Shown here: positions 1 through 5,197 of the stretch, one piece after another
Position numbering within the stretch: the stretch's first letter is position 1
How the letters are laid out: each line of letters opens with the position of its first letter
NCBI GenBank assembly: GCA_905197585.1
Contig: CAJJZO010000141.1
Span: forward strand, 1-5,197
DNA length: 5,197 nucleotides
Direction of reading: 5' to 3'
Origin: an uncultured Collinsella sp.
GTDB taxonomy: Bacteria; Actinomycetota; Coriobacteriia; Coriobacteriales; Coriobacteriaceae
Notes under the pieces: model-generated
The model's database searches: none
What the model was told of the DNA's origin: nothing
The model's input: only the letters and a program-made list of their open reading frames with translations
Made by a program: the position numbers and the translations under genes

Positions 1-911
1 ACAGCGAGATGGTGAGCGTGGCAGGCCTTGCCTATGCCAGCAGCAAAACGTGGCGTCTGGTGCTGCCGGCCGACGAGGAGCAGCAGATTTGTGTGCAGCT
101 CTTTGGCTCCAAGCCCGATCAGTTTGCGAGTGCCGTCGCCGCCGTCGAGGAGCGCGTTGGCGATCGCCTGTCGCTCATCGATATCAATATGGCATGCCCC
201 GCCCGCAAAGTCGTTACCAAGGGCGAGGGCTCGGCGCTCATGCGCACGCCCGATTTGGCCGAGAAGATCGTCGAGGCGGCGGTGGGCGCGGCGCATGTAC
301 CCGTGACCGTCAAGATTCGCAAAGGCTTTTATGCCGAGGACCGTAATGCCGCGACGTTTGCCCAGATGCTCGAAGGCGCCGGTGCCGCCGCGGTGGCGGT
401 GCATGGCCGCTGCGCCACGCAGCTCTATACGGGCCAGGCCGATTGGTCGGTCGTCGATGAGGTTGCCGACGCCGTTGAGATTCCCGTGATCGGTTCGGGC
501 GACGTGTTTACCGCCGAGGATGCCGCGGAGCATCTGCGCAACTCGGGCGCCAGCGCGGTGTTTATCGCGCGCGGTATCTACGGGAACCCGTGGGTGTTTG
601 GCGATGCTCGCGCCCTTGCGCTCGATGGCATACCGGTGCCGGTTCGCAGCTCCGTCGAGCGCCTGGACGCCCTGCGTGAGCACCTAACGCTGACACATGA
701 GCTCCTGCCGCTTATGTCGCGTGCCCGTACGTACGCAAGCTGGTACTTAAAAGGCATGCCCCATGCCGCCGCTTGGCGTGCCCATGTGGTGCGCTGCTCC
801 ACGTATGAGGAGTTTATGGTGCTGGTCGATGAGATCGAGCATGATGCGGTGGCCTGCGAGGCCGCCCTTGCCGCTGGCAAGTCGGTGCCTGCTCATCCGC
901 TGGAGGCTTAA
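1..911 (+). CDS. dusB: tRNA-dihydrouridine synthase, DusB type (5'-truncated by window edge)
   Basis: FMN-dependent enzyme that reduces specific uridines in the tRNA D-region to dihydrouridine with NAD(P)H, in the cytoplasm. The reading frame is open to the left edge and reads S-E-M-V-S before the first ATG at 9. This matches the family's internal 'EMVS..GL' segment, so that ATG is not the start and roughly the first 30-40 residues, including the usual N-terminal 'APMAGVTD' loop, lie outside the window. Counting from that Met, the catalytic-loop motif NMACP holds the expected acid Cys at residue 63 (codon 195-197). VKIRKG (K102), VHGR (H132), GSGDV (162-166) and ARGIYGNPW (187-195) are the FMN-barrel motifs. 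The helical C-terminal domain contains SWYLKGMP, but the Lys-His pair usual just before it in DusB reads Thr-Tyr. It ends in TAA two bases before hemW, so the two are probably cotranscribed. The family is certain; the DusB subtype is likely. Confidence 0.93.
   Translation, partial: SEMVSVAGLAYASSKTWRLVLPADEEQQICVQLFGSKPDQFASAVAAVEERVGDRLSLIDINMACPARKVVTKGEGSALMRTPDLAEKIVEAAVGAAHVPVTVKIRKGFYAEDRNAATFAQMLEGAGAAAVAVHGRCATQLYTGQADWSVVDEVADAVEIPVIGSGDVFTAEDAAEHLRNSGASAVFIARGIYGNPWVFGDARALALDGIPVPVRSSVERLDALREHLTLTHELLPLMSRARTYASWYLKGMPHAAAWRAHVVRCSTYEEFMVLVDEIEHDAVACEAALAAGKSVPAHPLEA
902..906 (+). promoter_or_regulatory. Ribosome binding site for hemW
   Basis: GGAGG lies inside the last codons of the dus gene, 7 bases before the GTG at 914. 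It fixes GTG 914 as the hemW start and implies that translation of hemW is coupled to termination of dus. Confidence 0.75.
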
Positions 912-913
912 GG

Positions 914-2146
914 GTGGCCGTTACCGCGCTGTACGTGCACGTGCCGTTCTGTGCCCAAAAGTGCCGCTACTGCGACTTCGACTCGCGCAGCTTTGCTTCG
1001 TGTGATTTGGATGCCGCGCTCGATTCCTATTTTGAGCAGTTGCACGCGCGCCTCGATGCTTTTGGCAAGGCTGGGGCCCTTGACCAGATCCGCACCGTCT
1101 ATGTTGGCGGCGGTACGCCGTCGCTAGGGGGGGAGCGCCTGGTGGAGCTGGCGCGGCGTATTCGTGCGTGGTGCGCCCCCGTTGAGTTTACCTGCGAGGC
1201 CAATCCCGAGTCGCTGACCGCCGAGCTTGCTACTGCACTTGTCAAGGTTGGTGTCACACGCGTCTCTCTGGGCGTGCAAACGCTCGATAACACCGAACTT
1301 ACCGCCATCGGCCGCATTCACGATGCCGATCGGGCGCTCGCTGCCATCGCGACGGTCAAGAACGCTGGGCTCGATGTGTCGTGCGACCTTATGTGCGGAC
1401 TTCCCGGGCAGACCGCAGCGAGTTGGAAGCGCACGCTCGATGGCGTGCTGGCGGCGGCTCCGCATCATGTGTCGGTCTACCCGCTCACGCTCGAGGAGGG
1501 GACGCCCCTTTATCGCATGGCGTGCCGTGACGAGTCGCTCGAGCCTGATGAGGATTTCCAGGCCGCATGCATGGACGTGGCACGCGAGCTCCTGGGTGCC
1601 GCCGGCTATCACCCGTATGAGGTGGCGAGCTACGCGCTCGACGACCATGAGTGCGCCCATAACATTGCCTACTGGACCGGACGGGGCTACCTGGGCCTGG
1701 GTCGTTCTGCCGCGGGCATGCTCGACGCCGAGGATTTCGACCGTCTTGCAGGTTTGTTCCCCGGTGTATCTTCTCGAGGCGATGCGTACCGCGTGCGTCT
1801 GGTGCAACGTGACGATGACGCGACGGCGTTCGAGGCCGAATATCTCTCGCAGCGCGAGGCTGCGGCCGAAGACCTGATGCTTGCTTGTCGCATGACGCGC
1901 GGTGTCGCGTCCGACCTGTTGGTTCGCGCGGCTCGTGTCATCCCGGCCGATGGGCTGACAGCCGCTTGCGATCGCGCGCTCGAATTAGGTCTTGCCACTT
2001 GGGTGCCCGAGACGCTCGGGGTCCATGAGGGACCCTTCACTTCGGCAGATGTCGTCGCGGGCCATGTTCGAGCTCGTTTAGCACCGACACACCTGGGCTG
2101 GCTCGATGGAAATGTTCTGTTCGAGCTGTTTTGGGATCTAGCTTAG
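914..2146 (+). CDS. hemW: Radical SAM haem chaperone HemW (coproporphyrinogen oxidase-like)
   Basis: 410-residue radical-SAM protein starting with GTG. HemW proteins bind haem and are thought to deliver it to membrane haemoproteins. They are often misannotated as oxygen-independent coproporphyrinogen III oxidase. The [4Fe-4S] motif is C13-x3-C17-x2-C20 followed by D-F22. True HemN has a fourth Cys where this protein has Phe, which favours HemW. The HemW haem-binding signature HNxxYW is present as HNIAYW at 249-254. Other family motifs are GGGTPS (65-70), EANPE (95-99), SLGVQ (118-122) and DLMCGLPGQT (158-167). The C-terminal HemW domain follows from about residue 315 (AEDLMLACRMTRGV). Length is at the upper end of normal. 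The gene follows dus by two bases and is separated from the next gene by 58 bp. I see no truncation or frameshift. Confidence 0.95.
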   Translation: MAVTALYVHVPFCAQKCRYCDFDSRSFASCDLDAALDSYFEQLHARLDAFGKAGALDQIRTVYVGGGTPSLGGERLVELARRIRAWCAPVEFTCEANPESLTAELATALVKVGVTRVSLGVQTLDNTELTAIGRIHDADRALAAIATVKNAGLDVSCDLMCGLPGQTAASWKRTLDGVLAAAPHHVSVYPLTLEEGTPLYRMACRDESLEPDEDFQAACMDVARELLGAAGYHPYEVASYALDDHECAHNIAYWTGRGYLGLGRSAAGMLDAEDFDRLAGLFPGVSSRGDAYRVRLVQRDDDATAFEAEYLSQREAAAEDLMLACRMTRGVASDLLVRAARVIPADGLTAACDRALELGLATWVPETLGVHEGPFTSADVVAGHVRARLAPTHLGWLDGNVLFELFWDLA

Positions 2147-2151
2147 GCCGC

Positions 2152-2169
2152 TCGGGTAGAATTACCGGA
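2152..2169. repeat. Short imperfect inverted repeat in the hemW-J protein gap
   Basis: The sequence TCgGGTAgaatTACCgGA forms a dyad with two 7-base arms, six of seven positions pairing, around a 4-base centre. It overlaps the candidate -10 box TAGAAT. It could be an operator or chance. It is too weak, and lacks a T-run, to be a terminator. It does not match the CIRCE (HrcA) or HAIR (HspR) operators known from heat-shock genes. Confidence 0.3.
2154..2162 (+). promoter_or_regulatory. Candidate promoter -10 region for the membrane J-protein gene
   Basis: GGGTAGAAT contains a good -10 hexamer (TAGAAT, 2157-2162), 28 bases before the ribosome binding site. The only -35-like hexamer, TTGGGA at 2131-2136, is 20 bases away, which is too far for a standard sigma-70-type promoter. 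The call therefore rests mainly on the -10 match and on the similar GGGTATAGG placed at nearly the same distance upstream of dnaJ. Confidence 0.3.
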
Positions 2170-2189
2170 ATATATACGCTGCTGTGAGC

Positions 2190-2195
2190 AGGAGG
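2190..2195 (+). promoter_or_regulatory. Ribosome binding site deciding the J-protein start
   Basis: A perfect AGGAGG stands 9 bases before ATG 2205. It lies downstream of the in-frame GTG at 2184, which rules that codon out. It is 18 bases from the next in-frame ATG at 2214, which makes 2205 the best start. Confidence 0.85.
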
Positions 2196-2204
2196 TTGCC
2201 GCGC

Positions 2205-3308
2205 ATGGCGACGATGAACGAAAAAGATTATTACGAGATTCTGGGTGTCTCCAAGGACGCTACCTCGCGTGATATACAGAAGGCCTTCCAGCAAAAGGCC
2301 CGCAAGCTCCATCCGGACGTCAACAAAGAGCCGGATGCCGAGGAAAAGTTTAAAGAGGTTTCCGAGGCCTACGCCGTGCTTTCGGATGAGCAAAAACGTG
2401 CGCGCTACGACGCCATGCGTTCTGGCAATCCCTTTGCCGGTGCCCCTACGGCTTCACCCTATGGTGGCGGCTACGCCGGCAGCGCAGGCAATGGCAATCC
2501 TTTTGAGGGCGGCTTTCCCTTTGGTGGCGCCTGGGGCCAGCAGCGTCGCGGGCAGGCTGCCTACAATCCCGAGAACGGCGCCAATGTGGTCGTCGATATC
2601 AAACTCGACGCCAAGGAGGCCAAGGGCGGTGCCCGCAAGACCGTCCGCTACACGCGCTTCGATACCTGTAGCAACTGCGGCGGTTCGGGTTCTGTCTCCT
2701 CCGAGCATGCCCATACCTGCCCAAGCTGTGGCGGCCGCGGCCACATCGACGTCGACCTGTCCTTCCTGTTTGGTGCGGGCACGTTCCAGTCGGTCTGCCC
2801 CGAGTGCGGCGGTTCCGGTAAGGTCGTGGCCGACCCCTGCCCCGATTGCGGCGGCAGCGGTCGTACTCGCGTAACCTCCGAGCAGACGATTGAGTTTCCT
2901 GCCGGCACGCACGATGGCGACGAGGTCCGCATTAGCGGCATGGGTCATGCTGGCACCAACGGTGCCGCGGGCGGCGACCTGGTGGGCCGCGCCCATGTTG
3001 AGGCCGAGCGCTTGGAAGGCAAAGCTCGTACCGGTTTTTACCTGATGGGCATCGTGGCGCCGTTTTTGGTACTCTCGGCCATCTCGGGCGTGTTCTCTGC
3101 CTTTGCCGTGATGTGCTTTATTCCGTTTACCATGGGCCTGTTCATGGTGCTTTCGGACGGCGTGCTTCATCGCAGCTTGCTGTGGTGGAAGCGCGGTGCG
3201 ATGCAGTTTGCCAACGGTTTTGCCAACGGCTTCATGTTCGCGCTCGTGTCGGTTTGGTTCGCGAGCTGCTCGCAACGGGCCATGCTTTCGCCGTACCAAA
3301 TGCAATAA
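2205..3308 (+). CDS. DnaJ-like J-domain protein with zinc fingers and a C-terminal membrane region
   Basis: 367-residue co-chaperone expected to stimulate a DnaK-type ATPase. The J domain spans residues about 7-70 with HPD at 36-38. Residues 72-118 form a Gly-rich linker with two NPF motifs and no DIF motif. A CTD-I-like strand region (about 120-153) leads into four complete CxxCxGxG motifs (C155/C158, C172/C175, C198/C201, C212/C215). The second half of CTD-I follows, including FPAG (231-234) and GGDL (256-259). Where DnaJ CTD-II should start, the chain becomes hydrophobic: residues 277-317 look like a two-helix membrane hairpin. A basic loop (HRSLLWWKR, 322-330) and a third likely helix (about 338-354) follow, then a short tail. 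Basic residues at 273-275 and 322-330 predict a cytoplasmic J domain. Codon use does not change across the junction, so this is not a frameshift. It is probably a diverged tandem paralogue of the downstream dnaJ. The J and zinc-finger calls are firm; the membrane location is inferred from hydrophobicity only. Confidence 0.92.
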   Translation: MATMNEKDYYEILGVSKDATSRDIQKAFQQKARKLHPDVNKEPDAEEKFKEVSEAYAVLSDEQKRARYDAMRSGNPFAGAPTASPYGGGYAGSAGNGNPFEGGFPFGGAWGQQRRGQAAYNPENGANVVVDIKLDAKEAKGGARKTVRYTRFDTCSNCGGSGSVSSEHAHTCPSCGGRGHIDVDLSFLFGAGTFQSVCPECGGSGKVVADPCPDCGGSGRTRVTSEQTIEFPAGTHDGDEVRISGMGHAGTNGAAGGDLVGRAHVEAERLEGKARTGFYLMGIVAPFLVLSAISGVFSAFAVMCFIPFTMGLFMVLSDGVLHRSLLWWKRGAMQFANGFANGFMFALVSVWFASCSQRAMLSPYQMQ

Positions 3309-3323
3309 CATCAAACCCTCTGT

Positions 3324-3368
3324 TTGCGGCCGGCCTTGCTTGGGTATAGGACGCACTGTGACAATAAT
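3324..3368 (+). promoter_or_regulatory. Candidate promoter elements upstream of dnaJ
   Basis: The 81-bp gap offers two weak sigma-70-like arrangements. One is TTGCGG (3324-3329), a 15-base spacer and TATAGG (3345-3350), within TGGGTATAGG. The other is TTGGGT (3340-3345), a 17-base spacer and AATAAT (3363-3368), which would give a very short leader. Either would let dnaJ and mtaB be transcribed separately from the upstream J-protein gene. No CIRCE or HAIR heat-shock operator is visible, and no convincing terminator precedes these elements. Confidence 0.3.
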
Positions 3369-3375
3369 GAAAGTC

Positions 3376-3382
3376 GGAAGGA
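3376..3382 (+). promoter_or_regulatory. Ribosome binding site deciding the dnaJ start
   Basis: GGAAGGA lies 7 bases before GTG 3390. The in-frame ATG at 3324 would add 22 residues unlike any DnaJ N-terminus and would place this site inside the coding region, so GTG 3390 is preferred. Confidence 0.8.
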
Positions 3383-3389
3383 TTTGGTC

Positions 3390-4538
3390 GTGTCGGAAAA
3401 TAGGGATTACTACGAGGTACTTGGCGTCGACAGGGATGCCGACGCGCGGACGATTAAGCGCGCGTTTCTAAAGAAGGCCCGTACCGTACACCCGGACGTT
3501 TCGGACGACCCCGAGGCCGAGGCCAAGTTTAAAGAGCTTAACGAGGCATATTCCGTTCTTTCCGATGAGCAGAAGCGTGCTAACTACGACCGTTACGGCA
3601 CTGCCGACGGCCCTGGTGGTTCAGGCTACGTCGATATCAACGATATCTTTGGTGGCATGGGCATGGACGACTTGTTCTCGTCGTTCTTTGGCGGCGGTGC
3701 CGGCGGTGGCGCCCGCAGCCGTCGCGAGCGCCGCCGGGGTCGCGATATGGCCATCTCCCTTTCGGTGACGCTCGAGGAGGCGGCACTCGGCTGCAAAAAG
3801 ACGATCAGCTATGACCGCCTTGCTCCTTGCGAGGACTGCAATGGCACCGGTAGGGCAGAGGGCGCACAGGAAAAGCAGTGCGGCCGCTGCCACGGTACGG
3901 GCTACGTCACGACGGTTCAGCGTTCGTTCCTGGGCCAGGTTCAGTCTTCCTCGCCTTGCCCTGACTGCCATGGCGAGGGCACGGTTATCGACCATCCCTG
4001 CGAGACCTGCGACGGTCAGGGCCGCACGCCTTCGCATGAAAAGATTGACATCGATATTCCCGCCGGCGTTTCGACCGGTCGCCAGCTGCGTGTGAGCGGC
4101 TTTGGCGAGGCCGGCCTTCGCGGCGAGCCCTCGGGTGACCTGATTGTCAACGTGCGCGTTGCCGACCATGAGCGCTTTAAGCGCAACGGTGACGACCTGT
4201 ACCTGGTGAGTGATATCTCGATTGCGCAGGCTGCGCTTGGCTGCGAGATCGAGGTCGAGGGCATTATGCCCGACGAGGTCGTTAAGGTGACGGTTCCCGC
4301 CGGCGCCCAGTACGGTGATACCGTGAGCGTCAATAATTACGGCATGCCGCGCATTGGCGGTGGCGGTTCGCGTGGCCGCCTGATCGTGCAACTGCGCGTG
4401 GTCGTTCCCACCAATCTTTCCAATAAGCAGCGCGAGCTGCTCCGTGCTTTTGCCGATGAGATGGGCGATGACGTTGCTTCTGGTAAGAAGTCGGTGACCG
4501 ACCGTATCAAGAGTGCTCTCGATGACATCCTCGATTAA
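3390..4538 (+). CDS. dnaJ: Molecular chaperone DnaJ (Hsp40, type I)
   Basis: Complete 382-residue cytosolic co-chaperone that hands unfolded clients to DnaK and triggers its ATP hydrolysis. It starts at GTG and opens with SENRDYYEVLGV, exactly where DnaJ proteins begin. The J domain covers about 5-70 with HPD at 34-36. The Gly/Phe-rich linker (71-110) includes DINDIFGG (82-89) and DDLFSSFF (93-100), the DIF-type regulatory motifs. An Arg-rich stretch (109-118) precedes CTD-I. The four zinc-finger motifs are intact at C147/C150, C164/C167, C190/C193 and C204/C207. DIPAG (222-226), GDLIVNVRV (249-257) and FKRNGDDLYL (263-272) mark CTD-I passing into CTD-II. A second TVPAG (301-305) and the C-terminal dimerisation helix region (about 345-382) complete the fold. 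It overlaps the mtaB ribosome binding site at its stop codon. No dnaK or grpE adjoins it, so the partner is encoded elsewhere. The actinobacterial label DnaJ1 versus DnaJ2 cannot be decided here. Confidence 0.97.
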   Translation: MSENRDYYEVLGVDRDADARTIKRAFLKKARTVHPDVSDDPEAEAKFKELNEAYSVLSDEQKRANYDRYGTADGPGGSGYVDINDIFGGMGMDDLFSSFFGGGAGGGARSRRERRRGRDMAISLSVTLEEAALGCKKTISYDRLAPCEDCNGTGRAEGAQEKQCGRCHGTGYVTTVQRSFLGQVQSSSPCPDCHGEGTVIDHPCETCDGQGRTPSHEKIDIDIPAGVSTGRQLRVSGFGEAGLRGEPSGDLIVNVRVADHERFKRNGDDLYLVSDISIAQAALGCEIEVEGIMPDEVVKVTVPAGAQYGDTVSVNNYGMPRIGGGGSRGRLIVQLRVVVPTNLSNKQRELLRAFADEMGDDVASGKKSVTDRIKSALDDILD

Positions 4539-4542
4539 GGAG
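4537..4542 (+). promoter_or_regulatory. Ribosome binding site for mtaB overlapping the dnaJ stop
   Basis: AAGGAG begins within the TAA stop of dnaJ and lies 5 bases before GTG 4548. The arrangement implies translational coupling of mtaB to dnaJ and supports the GTG start. Confidence 0.75.
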
Positions 4543-4547
4543 CCCGC

Positions 4548-5197
4548 GTGCTCGCACCCCATATTTCCGTCGTCAACCTCGGTTGCCGTGTCAACCGGGT
4601 TGAATCCGACCGTATCACTGCCGATCTTATGCGCCTGGGCTTTGCGATGGTGGAGCCCCAGGATGCAGAGCTGATCGTCATTAACACCTGTGCCGTTACG
4701 GGCGAGGCCGAGGCCAAGACCCGTAAGGCCGTTCGCCATGCTCTGGCCCATCCAAACGAACCCTATGTGATCGTGACCGGATGCGTTGTCAATTTGCATC
4801 CCGAGGAGCTGCTGGAGCTTTCGGACCGCGTGATTGCCGAGCCGTCCAAGATCGATGTTGCCGACCGCGTTTGCGAAGTGCTAGGCGTTGAATCCGACAG
4901 CGTCGCCGCTTGCAGCGATAGCGATGTGGTCGATGCGCTTGGGCGCTCCCGCTTGGGCGTAAAGATCCAAGACGGCTGCAATCACCGCTGCACCTACTGC
5001 ATCGTGTGGAAGGCGCGCGGCCCCGAGCGCTCCGTGCCTGTCGAGTCTGTGCTCGAGCAGGTGCTCGAGGCCCAGGAGGCCGGCGTGCCCGAGGTCGTGC
5101 TGACGGGCGTGAACCTCGGTGCCTACGACGGCAAGAGCGCGACCGACGAGCATGTCGAAATCGATGAGCTGCTCGAGGCCATCATGGAGCGCACGTC
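4548..5197 (+). CDS. mtaB: tRNA (N6-threonylcarbamoyladenosine(37)-C2)-methylthiotransferase MtaB (3'-truncated by window edge)
   Basis: Radical-SAM enzyme of the MiaB/MtaB family that adds a methylthio group to t6A37 of ANN-decoding tRNAs. The first 216 codons are visible, about half of a typical 420-450-residue protein, and the frame is open to the right edge. GTG 4548 lies nine bases after the dnaJ stop and gives an N-terminus (HISVVNLGCRVNRVESD) that fits the family. The N-terminal methylthiotransferase domain carries the three auxiliary-cluster cysteines C13, C48 (NTCAVT) and C79 (TGCVV). The radical-SAM motif is C144-x3-C148-x2-C151 within QDGCNHRCTYC, followed by ARGPERS (156-162). The QDGCN and ARGPERS motifs, and the neighbourhood next to dnaJ as in Firmicutes, point to MtaB, not MiaB or RimO. 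One oddity is that the usual Ile-Pro-Tyr between CxxC and ARG reads Val-Trp-Lys (153-155). The TRAM domain lies outside the window. Confidence 0.93.
   Translation, partial: MLAPHISVVNLGCRVNRVESDRITADLMRLGFAMVEPQDAELIVINTCAVTGEAEAKTRKAVRHALAHPNEPYVIVTGCVVNLHPEELLELSDRVIAEPSKIDVADRVCEVLGVESDSVAACSDSDVVDALGRSRLGVKIQDGCNHRCTYCIVWKARGPERSVPVESVLEQVLEAQEAGVPEVVLTGVNLGAYDGKSATDEHVEIDELLEAIMERT

Noticed and set aside
1124..1807. A 227-codon open frame on the minus strand
   Set aside because: It lies inside hemW, whose cluster and haem-binding motifs are intact, and shows no motifs of its own.
2078..2086. TTAGCACCG, resembling a CIRCE half-site (TTAGCACTC)
   Set aside because: It lies inside the hemW coding region and the complementary half-site GAGTGCTAA is not found nine bases downstream.
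2184..2204. An upstream GTG start for the membrane J protein
   Set aside because: The perfect AGGAGG at 2190-2195 lies downstream of it and is well placed for ATG 2205.
3000..3020. A frameshift in the membrane J-protein gene that would explain the loss of CTD-II
   Set aside because: No CTD-II motifs (a second VPAG, a GRG-LIV block) appear in the other two forward frames downstream, codon use stays typical, and the new frame encodes a coherent membrane-like sequence with positive-inside loops.
3328..3335. The GGCCGGCC palindrome after the membrane J-protein gene, considered as a terminator
   Set aside because: It has no loop and no following T-run, so it cannot form a standard intrinsic terminator.
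2454..3356. A 300-codon open frame on the minus strand
   Set aside because: It is antisense to the J-protein gene, is rich in His, Arg and Ala without recognisable motifs, and has no plausible ribosome binding site that I could see.
3324..3389. A 22-residue N-terminal extension of DnaJ from ATG 3324
   Set aside because: The extra residues do not resemble a DnaJ start, the ribosome binding site at 3376-3382 would be inside the gene, and GTG 3390 gives the canonical N-terminus.
3621..4799. A 392-codon open frame on the minus strand
   Set aside because: It lies wholly opposite dnaJ and the start of mtaB, has no family motifs and a low-complexity His/Ala/Gly-rich composition. It is the usual antisense by-product of GC-rich codon bias.

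Overview
The window reads as chromosomal core DNA from a high-GC Gram-positive-type bacterium. The preference for G or C at third codon positions, the use of GTG starts for three of the four genes whose starts are visible, the strong GGAGG-type ribosome binding sites, and the overall look of the proteins suggest a Coriobacteriia (Collinsella-like) actinobacterium. That assignment is an inference from pattern recognition and was not tested by any search. All genes lie on the + strand and are tightly packed. There is no sign of an insertion sequence, phage, tRNA, rRNA or CRISPR array.

Layout: (1) 1-911, the 3' part of a DusB-type tRNA-dihydrouridine synthase cut by the left edge. (2) 914-2146, hemW, a radical-SAM haem chaperone-like protein, two bases after the dus stop and translationally coupled to it. 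(3) A 58-bp gap holding a candidate promoter and a small dyad. (4) 2205-3308, a J-domain protein with an intact HPD J domain, four intact zinc-finger motifs and a CTD-I-like segment. Its C-terminal third is a hydrophobic, apparently membrane-spanning region in place of DnaJ CTD-II and the dimerisation tail. (5) An 81-bp gap with candidate promoter elements. (6) 3390-4538, a complete, canonical dnaJ. (7) 4548-5197, mtaB, the tRNA t6A37 methylthiotransferase, coupled to dnaJ and cut by the right edge.

The order hemW ... dnaJ ... mtaB recalls the Firmicutes heat-shock locus (hemW-hrcA-grpE-dnaK-dnaJ-prmA-rsmE-mtaB). Here hrcA, grpE, dnaK, prmA and rsmE are absent, and the membrane-type J protein sits where hrcA-grpE-dnaK would be. 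The DnaK partner must be encoded elsewhere. The neighbouring genes are housekeeping: two tRNA modification enzymes (dihydrouridine; 2-methylthio-t6A) and an Fe-S/haem maturation factor.

The most notable object is the putatively membrane-anchored DnaJ-like protein directly upstream of the soluble DnaJ. The two are probably diverged tandem paralogues, one recruiting DnaK to the cytoplasmic face of the membrane and one acting in the cytosol. Everything else looks ordinary.
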